Source: Eubacterium sp.
GTDB lineage: Bacteria; Bacillota; Clostridia; Lachnospirales; Lachnospiraceae
DNA length: 39,043 nt
Assembly: GCA_017541035.1 (NCBI GenBank)
Contig: JAFXZW010000085.1
Coordinates: forward strand, 1 to 39,043
Reading direction: 5' to 3'
Made by a program: the position numbers and the translations under genes. Positions 32,533 to 39,043 of this stretch are shown here, in pieces. The notes beneath the pieces are model-generated. The model made no database searches. It was given only the letters and a program-made list of their open reading frames with translations, and was not told the origin of the DNA. Numbering within the stretch: position 1 is the stretch's first letter; each line of letters begins with the position of its first letter.

Positions 32533-32643
32533 CAACCGCTTGCTTTTCCCATTTTTATGTTGTACGATTAAATCACAGCTCTGTAACATGCTTTTCAAAA
32601 CAGTCTGCTACAGAGTACATTAAGCAAAAGTGAGGTTCAAGCC
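32533..32643 (+). other. trpS-degV intergenic region with inverted repeat
   Basis: The arms CTCTGTA (32579-32585) and TACAGAG (32609-32615) could pair across a 23-nt loop. A TTGTAC/TGTAAC pair with a 16-nt spacer (about 32560-32588) is a weak promoter candidate for degV. I see no T run after a stem, so trpS and degV may be partly co-transcribed. Confidence 0.35.
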
Positions 32644-33528
32644 ATGGCCGATTACATTGTCAGCTGCTGCTCTTCCGCAGATATTTCTCCTGAGTGGATG
32701 GCGAAAAGAAATTTGACATATCTATGCCACTCTTTCTTTCTGAATGATCAGGAATACAAGGATGACCTCTGGGTCAGTATGAAGCCTGAGGAAATGTACC
32801 GCCGCATGCTGGCGGGTGAAGTGTCGCGCACCTCTCAGATCAGTCTGAATGACTATACCTCCCTTTTCCGGAAGACATGCAGTGAAGGGAAGGATATCCT
32901 TCACATCACCCTGTCCAGTGGTATCAGCGGAACCTATAATTCCGCGGTTCTGGCCGCATCACAGGTTATGGAGGAATTCCCCGGGAGGAAGATCATTGTC
33001 ATCGATTCACTGGCAGCTTCTTCCGGTTACGGTCTGTTGATGGAATATGTGGCCGATAAAAGAGATGAGGGGCTCTCTCTTGAGGAGCTGGCTGCCTGGA
33101 CCGAGGAACACAAGCTGAACATCGTTCACTGGTTCTTCTCCACGGATCTCACCTTCTATATCCGCGGCGGACGTGTATCCAAAGCCTCCGGTTACATCGG
33201 CATGGCTCTTTCCATATGTCCTCTTCTGAATGTGGATGTTAAGGGACGTCTGATCCCCCGTGAGAAGATCCGCACCAAGAAAAAAGTGATGAAGCGTCAG
33301 CTTGAGAAAATGATCGAGCAGGCAGAGGGCGGACTGGATTATAACGGTAAATGCTTTATCTCCCATTCCGACCCCAAGGCCGGAGTGGAATTCATGCAGA
33401 TGGTGGAGGATACCTTCCCCAATCTGAAGGATAAGGTTCAGCTCTTCCCCATCGGTGCCACCATTGGTGCCCACACCGGTCCGGGAACCGTAGCACTCTT
33501 CTTCTATGGGAAAAAGCGGGTAGACTAA
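32644..33528 (+). CDS. DegV family fatty-acid-binding protein
   Basis: The 294-residue protein has the two-domain EDD fold of DegV/FakB. It begins with YIVSCCSSADISPEWM and has the TSQISLNDY and ITLSSGISGTYNSA loops that hold the lipid head group. FYIRGGRVSKASGYIG follows, and GAHTGPGTVALFFYG is at the C-terminus. FakB-type members bind a fatty acid for phosphorylation by FakA, feeding phospholipid synthesis; no fakA is nearby. The GAHTGPG signature is intact. The start at 32644 is preceded by AAAAGTGAGG. The gene ends in a strong bidirectional terminator. Confidence 0.93.
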   Translation: MADYIVSCCSSADISPEWMAKRNLTYLCHSFFLNDQEYKDDLWVSMKPEEMYRRMLAGEVSRTSQISLNDYTSLFRKTCSEGKDILHITLSSGISGTYNSAVLAASQVMEEFPGRKIIVIDSLAASSGYGLLMEYVADKRDEGLSLEELAAWTEEHKLNIVHWFFSTDLTFYIRGGRVSKASGYIGMALSICPLLNVDVKGRLIPREKIRTKKKVMKRQLEKMIEQAEGGLDYNGKCFISHSDPKAGVEFMQMVEDTFPNLKDKVQLFPIGATIGAHTGPGTVALFFYGKKRVD

Positions 33529-33560
33529 CAGATAATACGGTACCGGCCTGACAGCGGTAT

Positions 33561-33597
33561 CACAAAAAAACGGGGTTCACACCCCGTTTTTTTTGTG
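33561..33597. terminator. Bidirectional terminator between degV and the hydrolase gene
   Basis: AAAAAAACGGGG (33564-33575) pairs with CCCCGTTTTTTT around a TTCACA loop. T runs are present on both strands, so it ends degV on plus and the asnB-hydrolase transcript on minus. Confidence 0.93.
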
Positions 33598-33692
33598 GTC
33601 CTGCCATCCTCATCCCTCACACATCTCCGGAAACCGATGTTGCTTCCCTGAGTAATTTGCAAAGGAACACAATGTTCTCCTCCGTTCTTGAA

Positions 33693-34652
33693 CTAAATGG
33701 TCTCCTCTTCCGGTTCTTTCGAATGATGTTCCTTCAGCCAGTCCAGGATGTAAGCATAAACCTCGTTCCTGTCCGTTTCGTTCAGGATCTCATGACGGTC
33801 ACCGGGAAACAGGTTACAGCTGACATCCCTGATTCCCGCCTTTACAAAGGATTGATAAACCTTCTTCACGCCCTTCCCCATATCGCCCACGGGATCATCC
33901 TCCCCGGAAACGATGAGGATAGGCAGATCCTTCGGGATCGCAGCCACATTTTTCTTCTGGTTGTCGAACCTCACCGTGGAGAGCAGTACATAATACCCGT
34001 TGAGGGTAAAGCGGAAGCCGCTGAGCGGGTTACGGTAATACTCGCGGACATTTTCCTCATTCTTGGAAAGCCAGCTCCGGGATGGATCCTCCCCGGTCAG
34101 ATCAAACTGCTTATATGCACCTCCGAAGGTCAGTTTTTCCACCTTCTCACTGCGGTATCGCCAACCGTTTTTCTTTGCTTCCGCCTTGATCAGTGCGAGT
34201 CCCGCACTCGTGGCCACATCCGGTACCTGTCCGGTTCCCATGATGATGGCTCCGGCCAGTCCCTCTCCCTGAGAAGCAAGATATCTCCGAAGGATGTAGG
34301 AGCCCATGCTGTGTCCCAGCATGTAATAGGGAAGCTCCGGATACCGGGCAGAAGTTCCCATTCTGAGCCTGTGGATATCCTGCATCAGAACGATCGCGGG
34401 ATGATCATCCGCAAAAAAGCCGTAGTCATCTTCCGTGCAAACGGATTTACCGTGGCCCAGGTGATCATGTCCCACTACAATATATCCCTGATCCGCCAGA
34501 TATTCGGCGAATTCCTCATAACGGTCGATATATTCCACCATACCGTGGATCAACTGTACGATCCCCACCGGAGAAATCTCCGGATTCGTCCAACGGACGG
34601 CATGGATCTGTGTCCTTCCGTCAGATGACGGAAATGTAAATTCCTTTTTCAT
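33693..34652 (-). CDS. Alpha/beta hydrolase (lysophospholipase / monoacylglycerol lipase type)
   Basis: The 319-residue hydrolase has the nucleophile elbow GHSMGS, an oxyanion-side HGMVEYIDRY and GHDHLGHGKS. The acid is in VSGEDDPVG and the catalytic His in GDRHEILNE, where the family pattern is (G)xRHE. These features match the serine aminopeptidase S33 / monoacylglycerol lipase branch. The product lacks a signal peptide and is presumably cytosolic; the acyl substrate is unknown. ATG 34652 is preceded by GGGAGGGG; the longer frame to 34718 adds an unlikely basic extension. It lies 88 bases after asnB with no terminator between, so co-transcription is likely. Confidence 0.92.
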   Translation of the reverse strand: MKKEFTFPSSDGRTQIHAVRWTNPEISPVGIVQLIHGMVEYIDRYEEFAEYLADQGYIVVGHDHLGHGKSVCTEDDYGFFADDHPAIVLMQDIHRLRMGTSARYPELPYYMLGHSMGSYILRRYLASQGEGLAGAIIMGTGQVPDVATSAGLALIKAEAKKNGWRYRSEKVEKLTFGGAYKQFDLTGEDPSRSWLSKNEENVREYYRNPLSGFRFTLNGYYVLLSTVRFDNQKKNVAAIPKDLPILIVSGEDDPVGDMGKGVKKVYQSFVKAGIRDVSCNLFPGDRHEILNETDRNEVYAYILDWLKEHHSKEPEEETI

Positions 34653-34740
34653 ACTGCCCCTCCCTGAAAACACTCCTTTTTCTTCCCGACACCCCTGACG
34701 GATAGAATCCCGGATCATTTTTTAAACTACTGTACCGGCA

Positions 34741-36576
34741 TCAAGCCTCATTGATAAAATATGCCTTGTACCAGAGAAGGAAGGAATACACCGTATACAG
34801 CTTTCTCTGATGGTTGGCTTTCTTCTCCTGATGCTCCTTCAGCCATTGCTTCAGCATATCCGTGTCAAAGAATTCCCTTGCAAAGGGCTGGTCGAACATT
34901 TCCCGGAACTGGGATGCGTACTTTTCCTCCCAAAGCCACTGGCGGATCGGTACCGGGAAACCCTTTTTCTTTCTCTTCACCCAGTCCTCCGGCAGAACAC
35001 TCTCCGTACTCTTCCGAAATGTGGTTTTCGTCTGATGATCATCCAGCAGCTGATCGCTGGTCATGGTCTTGGCATAGTCCCAGACCTTCCGGTCCAGATA
35101 AGGTACCCGCAGCTCCAGAGAATGAGCCATGGTCATCTTGTCCGCCTTCAGCAGGATATCATTGGGCAGCCAGAGATGCATATCCAGGAACATTTTCTTA
35201 TGCAGCTCATCCATGCCCTCCGCCATTTTATAATAAGGCCGTGTCACATCCTGATAGGTAAGGTCGGAACGGTATTTCTCCTGCAAAAGGCTGTTTGCTT
35301 CTTCATTGTCCATAATGAAGGCCTGACCGATATAGGCATCCTCCAGGTCCAGGGCATTACGTTTGAAGAAATTCAGACCTCTGTGCTCCTTATCTCCGAT
35401 CTCCTCTTTGATCTTCTTCCTCAGCTTCTTCGGTGTGAGCTTCTTGTAAATATCCCCCGAGCGGCTGCCATGATAGGTCTCATAACCGCCAAAGAATTCA
35501 TCCGCGCCTTCACCTGAAAGGACAACCTTCACATCCTCCGCAGCCATCTGGGAAAGGAAATAAAGGGGTACTGCGGAAAGATTCGCATGAGGCTCATCCG
35601 ACTGGTACTGCACTGCCGGAAGTGCCGAGAAGAATTCGTCCGCAGTGATCTCCCTGCGGCGGTTCTTCATACCAAGCTGATCACAAAGTGCCTTGGCATC
35701 CAGGCTTTCATCAAAATCATCCACCTCAAAGCCTACGGAATACGTCTTGTCCGGCCGGGCAAGGGTTGCAATAAAGCTGGAATCCACGCCGCCTGACAGG
35801 AAGGATCCCACCTCCACATCCGCAATCAGATGATACTCGACAGACTTTTTCACTTCCTCCAGAATACCGCTGGCAGTTTCCTCCACAGTCCGATCCTGGG
35901 GTCTGTAACCGGGATTGAAGTAAGTAGTGGTCACGAAATCCTTTCCGTCATAGGTAAAGTAGTTACCCGGCTGAAGCTTGTACACATTTTCAAAAATGGT
36001 CTCCTCCATGGGAGAATACTGGAAAATGAGGTACATTTTCAGAGCTTCCTTATTCACGGCTTTTGTGAAGGCCGGATGGGGAAGGAAAGCCTTGATCTCC
36101 GATCCGAAGAGCAATGTGTTATCCATTTTCGCATAATAGAAGGGCTTGATCCCGAATGCGTCACGGGCGCCGTACAAAGTATGCTTTTCCCTGTCATAGA
36201 TCACAAATGCGAACATTCCCCGAAGAAGGGACGCCGTCCGCTCACCGTAATAAATATAAGTCTGGAGCAGCACTTCGGTATCGGAATTCGTCCGGAATAC
36301 CGCTCCATGCCTTTCGATCAGCTTCTTCCGGATATCCTTGAAATTATAGATCTCGCCGTTAAAGCAGATCACATAGCGGTCATCCGCACTGTGCATGGGC
36401 TGAATGCCCAGATCCAGATCAATGATACTGAGACGGCGAAAGCCCAATGCCACCTGATCATCCACAAAAATCCCGTCTGCATCCGGTCCCCGGTGTTTGA
36501 TCCTTTCACTCATCGCTTTAACGACCTGTTCCCGATCATAATCTCCGGTTCCGAAATAACCTGCAAATCCGCACAT
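34741..36576 (-). CDS. asnB: Asparagine synthetase B (glutamine-hydrolysing)
   Basis: It forms asparagine from aspartate, ATP and glutamine-derived ammonia. The 611-residue protein has the N-terminal nucleophile Cys2 (MCGFAGYF) and RIKHRGPDADG. Residues RLSIIDL and NGEIYNF of the class II glutaminase follow, then the synthetase domain with the PP-loop LSGGVDSS near 255-262 and the conserved LSGEGADEFFGGY. Length and motifs are normal for the Clostridial AsnB type. ATG 36576 follows AAGGAG by seven bases. A promoter at 36706-36734 gives a roughly 120-nt leader with hairpins. The hydrolase gene follows. Confidence 0.97.
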   Translation of the reverse strand: MCGFAGYFGTGDYDREQVVKAMSERIKHRGPDADGIFVDDQVALGFRRLSIIDLDLGIQPMHSADDRYVICFNGEIYNFKDIRKKLIERHGAVFRTNSDTEVLLQTYIYYGERTASLLRGMFAFVIYDREKHTLYGARDAFGIKPFYYAKMDNTLLFGSEIKAFLPHPAFTKAVNKEALKMYLIFQYSPMEETIFENVYKLQPGNYFTYDGKDFVTTTYFNPGYRPQDRTVEETASGILEEVKKSVEYHLIADVEVGSFLSGGVDSSFIATLARPDKTYSVGFEVDDFDESLDAKALCDQLGMKNRRREITADEFFSALPAVQYQSDEPHANLSAVPLYFLSQMAAEDVKVVLSGEGADEFFGGYETYHGSRSGDIYKKLTPKKLRKKIKEEIGDKEHRGLNFFKRNALDLEDAYIGQAFIMDNEEANSLLQEKYRSDLTYQDVTRPYYKMAEGMDELHKKMFLDMHLWLPNDILLKADKMTMAHSLELRVPYLDRKVWDYAKTMTSDQLLDDHQTKTTFRKSTESVLPEDWVKRKKKGFPVPIRQWLWEEKYASQFREMFDQPFAREFFDTDMLKQWLKEHQEKKANHQRKLYTVYSFLLWYKAYFINEA

Positions 36577-36673
36577 AGTTTTACTCCTTCATACATCCGT
36601 ATGTTGTCTTTGTCTCCGCATGCAATAAACCAGGCGGACCCCATCCTCCGATCCCATATCCCGGTCTTTGACT

Positions 36674-36700
36674 CGTTACGGGACACAGAGTCACGTAACG
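36674..36700 (-). promoter_or_regulatory. 5'-terminal hairpin of the asnB leader
   Basis: CGTTACG (36700-36694) pairs with CGTAACG (36680-36674) at or within a base of the predicted transcript start. An overlapping ACTC/GAGT pairing inside the same region is a possible alternative fold. No T-box GGGTGG-ACCGCG sequence is recognised further along. Confidence 0.4.
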
Positions 36701-36705
36701 GTAAG

Positions 36706-36734
36706 ATTGTATCAATTTTAAGGTTGAATGTAAA
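36706..36734 (-). promoter_or_regulatory. Sigma-A promoter of asnB
   Basis: On minus, TTTACA (36734-36729) and TACAAT (36711-36706) are 17 nt apart, with the start near 36699. Confidence 0.65.
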
Positions 36735-36793
36735 GCATGGAGTCGGAGGAAAAGCGTTCCATTTTCTGCCACGTCATGAAAGAAAGAGGCTTC

Positions 36794-38713
36794 TTACGAA
36801 ACCTCTTTCTCGAAATAATCTGTCAGCCGTTCCATGGGAATAGGCCGTGAATATTTATATCCCTGCAGATATTTTGCATTCATCCTCACGCAGTTTTCCT
36901 CATCCGCCGGTGTTTCCACTCCTTCGTACAGCACGGAATAGTTCATATCACTGAACATTTTTGCCAGATGAGCAACCATCTGCTCGGACTTCTCGTCTGT
37001 TGAGGAAGCGATCACCATGGATCGGTCAAACTTGATAATGTCGAAGGGCAGCTCCATAATTCGTTCAAAATTGGAATAACCTGTTCCAAAGTCGTCCAGA
37101 TAGAATTTGATGCCGTTTTCCTTCAGTTCCTCGATTTTCTGCTTCATGATCATGAAATCGCTTTCACTTTGGCTCTCCGTAAGCTCAATGGCAACCTTTC
37201 CGAAGGGAATGCCGGACTGCCGGATCACCTCGCTCACATCCTTGCAGAAGCCTTCCTCCCGAAGCTCAAGCGCGGAAATATTGACGGAAATCCTTTGAAT
37301 ATGATACCCCTCCTCCGTCATGCTGCGTATCTGTTCACAGGTCTTATGAAGGATGATCAGACTCAGCTGATGGATCAGACCGTGTTGCTCCGCCATGGGA
37401 ATAAAGGTATCCGGGAAGACCCGTCCGGTTTCCTGCAGATTGATGCGCACCAGGGCCTCAGCCGTATCGTATTTTTTCGTTTCAATATTCAGCACCGGCT
37501 GGCAGAAAACCTCCACCCGCGGATCATTCAGATTCTTCTTCTTGCAGATGTCTGTCAGTTCATTCAGGATATAGCGATGCTTATGGTATTCATCCACATC
37601 CTTATCATCAATGAAATGAACCGTATTGACTTCCATTTTCGATTTTGCATAAGTGAAAAGATTGATGTAGTCTTTGTCCGTTTCCAGACGTTTCATGGTT
37701 TTTGAAATAAGAATCTTGTAATCCAGATTGTACTTGGGATACTCTTCCTCAAAATGATTCAGCATACGGTTGACAACCTGCTCATAATTCCCATTCCTGG
37801 CAATATCCGCAGAAAGCAACAGTGTCCCTCCGCCGATCTGGAAAAGCGTTCCGCCCTTCAGATACTCTCCCGAGAAGCGCCGTACAGCCTCCTTCACCTG
37901 TTCCGGATACACCGCGCCCTCCACATCCAGCTCCGGAAGGTACAGCTCCATCAGCAGGTATTCCTTATCTCTTTTATGGACAAACTCGATCAGTTTTTCA
38001 AAAGCGAAGGTATCCACCGCGCCGATCTCCAGATCATATGGATTGGAGTGGATCATGTACAGGATGGCAAAGGCCGGAAAGATAAAGGAGAATACCGTAA
38101 AGGAGGACTCGTCAGTCCTTGTCTGAGCATACAGCACGCCGAAGGAAACCAGACTGCAGAACAGGATACCGTAAACGATCTGATGATAGATCCGCTTCCG
38201 GTAGACAACAAGAATATAAATAATCGTGAGGCAAAGGAACGTGTAGACCACCGGAAAAATGTTGAACCCGTAGCTGATCAGATTCTTCTCTCCGATCCTG
38301 AGTCCCCATCCGAAGAAAGGCGCAAGGCATTCGTAGAGTACGGCAAGTCCAAAGACAACCATTGCCAGAATGACAACTCGCTTACCTGTGTCCCGTCCGA
38401 GCCGGAGCTGCAGCCTGCCGTACAGGATATACAGGATCAGTGCCGCATACAGGCAGACATGGTAAATGATCAGACTTACATAAACAATAATATGCGGAAC
38501 CTGGTCCACATGCTTCAAAGTAAGATGAAAAACGAGGCTGAAGGCAGAAGCAAGGAAGATAGTAAAGATAATCCTGCGGAAAAGCGAGTAGGTATCTGTA
38601 CGCACAATATACGAGTTATGCATAAGCACAAAGAAAACGATACATGTTGCCGCAGCCAGAATATCACCGATGGGGTTATAATTCCCATAATAATATACCG
38701 TCAAATCTCCCAA
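36794..38713 (-). CDS. Membrane-bound EAL-domain c-di-GMP phosphodiesterase
   Basis: The 639-residue protein has about seven to eight N-terminal transmembrane helices (to about 220). A middle region (about 240-380) resembles a degenerate GGDEF fold without the motif. A C-terminal EAL domain (about 395-635) follows. Its catalytic set looks complete: EAL at 419-421, Asn in NIS at 478, ELTES near 510, DDFGTG at 540, Lys in IKFDRS near 561 and Glu in YEGVE at 597. It should hydrolyse c-di-GMP in response to a membrane signal. I chose TTG 38713, seven bases after AGGAGGT. GTG 38722 abuts the site, and the ATG at 38717 is out of frame. The final codons lie about 217 bases upstream of the asnB start. 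Confidence 0.9.
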   Translation of the reverse strand: MGDLTVYYYGNYNPIGDILAAATCIVFFVLMHNSYIVRTDTYSLFRRIIFTIFLASAFSLVFHLTLKHVDQVPHIIVYVSLIIYHVCLYAALILYILYGRLQLRLGRDTGKRVVILAMVVFGLAVLYECLAPFFGWGLRIGEKNLISYGFNIFPVVYTFLCLTIIYILVVYRKRIYHQIVYGILFCSLVSFGVLYAQTRTDESSFTVFSFIFPAFAILYMIHSNPYDLEIGAVDTFAFEKLIEFVHKRDKEYLLMELYLPELDVEGAVYPEQVKEAVRRFSGEYLKGGTLFQIGGGTLLLSADIARNGNYEQVVNRMLNHFEEEYPKYNLDYKILISKTMKRLETDKDYINLFTYAKSKMEVNTVHFIDDKDVDEYHKHRYILNELTDICKKKNLNDPRVEVFCQPVLNIETKKYDTAEALVRINLQETGRVFPDTFIPMAEQHGLIHQLSLIILHKTCEQIRSMTEEGYHIQRISVNISALELREEGFCKDVSEVIRQSGIPFGKVAIELTESQSESDFMIMKQKIEELKENGIKFYLDDFGTGYSNFERIMELPFDIIKFDRSMVIASSTDEKSEQMVAHLAKMFSDMNYSVLYEGVETPADEENCVRMNAKYLQGYKYSRPIPMERLTDYFEKEVS

Positions 38714-38886
38714 GCATCTCACCTCCTTTCTCTGATTTTTTATCCTTTTGTAACAGGGCAGATTATATCGAACCTATTTTATCACACATTTTTGACGATT
38801 TCTTGCCAAAAGAAAGGGGGCTTTTTGTAAATAATGCACAATTGCATTTGTAGATTTTGCCAGTCGCGGTGCCTGTAAAGTTCGCA
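38714..38886 (-). other. Upstream region of the EAL gene
   Basis: It holds the AAAGGAGGT ribosome site and A/T-rich DNA with a TATAAT hexamer (38767-38762, minus) that lacks a good -35 partner. No convincing gene is seen. Overlapping short minus frames here have no ribosome site and run through the repeat DNA. Confidence 0.4.
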
Positions 38887-38936
38887 GCGCCGCTCGGAAG
38901 CAACGCTTCCTCGCAGTCGCGCCCCTCGGAAAATAC
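38887..38936. repeat. 50-bp repeat, copy 1 (107-bp period)
   Basis: This copy and 38994-39043 are identical except at one position (C at 38891, T at 38998). It contains the short palindrome GGAAGC-AAC-GCTTCC. Between the copies are two more tight hairpins: ATGTGCC-AGA-GGCACAT (38937-38953) and CGTGC-AA-GCACG (38982-38993). Confidence 0.85.
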
Positions 38937-38993
38937 ATGTGCCAGAGGCACATTTCCACACAAATAACAAGGACACAGCTTCGTGCAAGCACG

Positions 38994-39043
38994 GCGCTGC
39001 TCGGAAGCAACGCTTCCTCGCAGTCGCGCCCCTCGGAAAATAC
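38994..39043. repeat. 50-bp repeat, copy 2, cut by window edge
   Basis: This is the second copy of the repeat, 107 bases after the first and identical over the last 45 bases. The window ends at its last base, so the array or dispersed element probably continues beyond. Confidence 0.85.

Noticed and set aside
38763-39010. Overlapping 66-78 codon minus frames at the right edge
   Set aside because: Several phases stay open because the DNA is repetitive and structured. None has a ribosome site, and they read through the palindromes.
1-39043. CRISPR array, tRNA or rRNA genes, prophage modules
   Set aside because: No regularly spaced repeats of CRISPR type, no tRNA-like cloverleaf arms and no phage structural or integrase genes were recognised. 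The right-edge repeat has only two copies at 107 bp with dissimilar internal hairpins.

Overview
The window reads as chromosomal DNA of a Gram-positive, obligately anaerobic Clostridia member, most likely Lachnospiraceae. The grounds are strong AGGAGG-type ribosome sites, canonical sigma-A promoters (six with a TTGxxx or TTTACA -35 box and exactly 17-nt spacers), a CIRCE heat-shock operator, a PadR/HAAS/DUF4097 envelope operon, an ATP-type pckA, a YolD/Y-polymerase pair and DegV. I name no species. I see no tRNA, rRNA, CRISPR array or phage module. Most genes lie on the minus strand; only an HD-GYP gene, trpS, degV and the tail of an insertion sequence are on plus.

Layout. 1-140: 3' end of an IS3-type element abutting the pckA 3' end. 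196-1809: pckA with its promoter and a folded leader. 2041-4131: padR, a HAAS/DUF1700 gene and a DUF4097 gene, with overlapping starts and a promoter whose -10 box sits in an inverted repeat. 4132-4408: no convincing gene, but a very strong hairpin and a bidirectional terminator. 4409-7365: lon and a flavin reductase gene under a sigma-A promoter followed by CIRCE. 7387-9239: Y-family polymerase and YolD-like protein. 9252-10628: tandem HD-GYP protein. 10680-12435: thiG and map. 12449-14571: an EF-G paralogue with a terminator. 14697-16674: a membrane/spermidine-synthase-like fusion and a small conserved protein. 16685-24968: a five-gene ABC export operon with two lipoprotein adaptors, one large FtsX-type permease and two ATPases. 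24984-28848: aldo/keto reductase, NhaC antiporter and cbiC. 28875-31365: cobD-like aminotransferase and a transglutaminase-like membrane protein, divergent from trpS. 31376-33597: trpS and degV. 33693-36734: asnB and an alpha/beta hydrolase. 36794-38713: membrane EAL protein. 38714-39043: repeat-rich DNA running off the window.

How the genes relate. The window is mostly housekeeping and envelope physiology. Proteostasis is represented by lon, translation by trpS, map and the EF-G paralogue, and central or cofactor metabolism by pckA, asnB, thiG, cbiC and cobD. Two c-di-GMP phosphodiesterase candidates of different fold, HD-GYP and EAL, occur about 27 kb apart. The least ordinary parts are the ABC exporter, where one ATPase carries an AbrB-like tail and the promoter carries helically phased direct repeats; a roughly 50-bp junction where terminator, promoter and Shine-Dalgarno sequence are nested; the CIRCE-controlled lon; the EF-G paralogue with a non-standard G4 motif; and the hairpin-rich 107-bp-period repeat at the right edge.

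Limits: all family calls come from recognised motifs and not from a database search. Promoters and terminators are read by eye.
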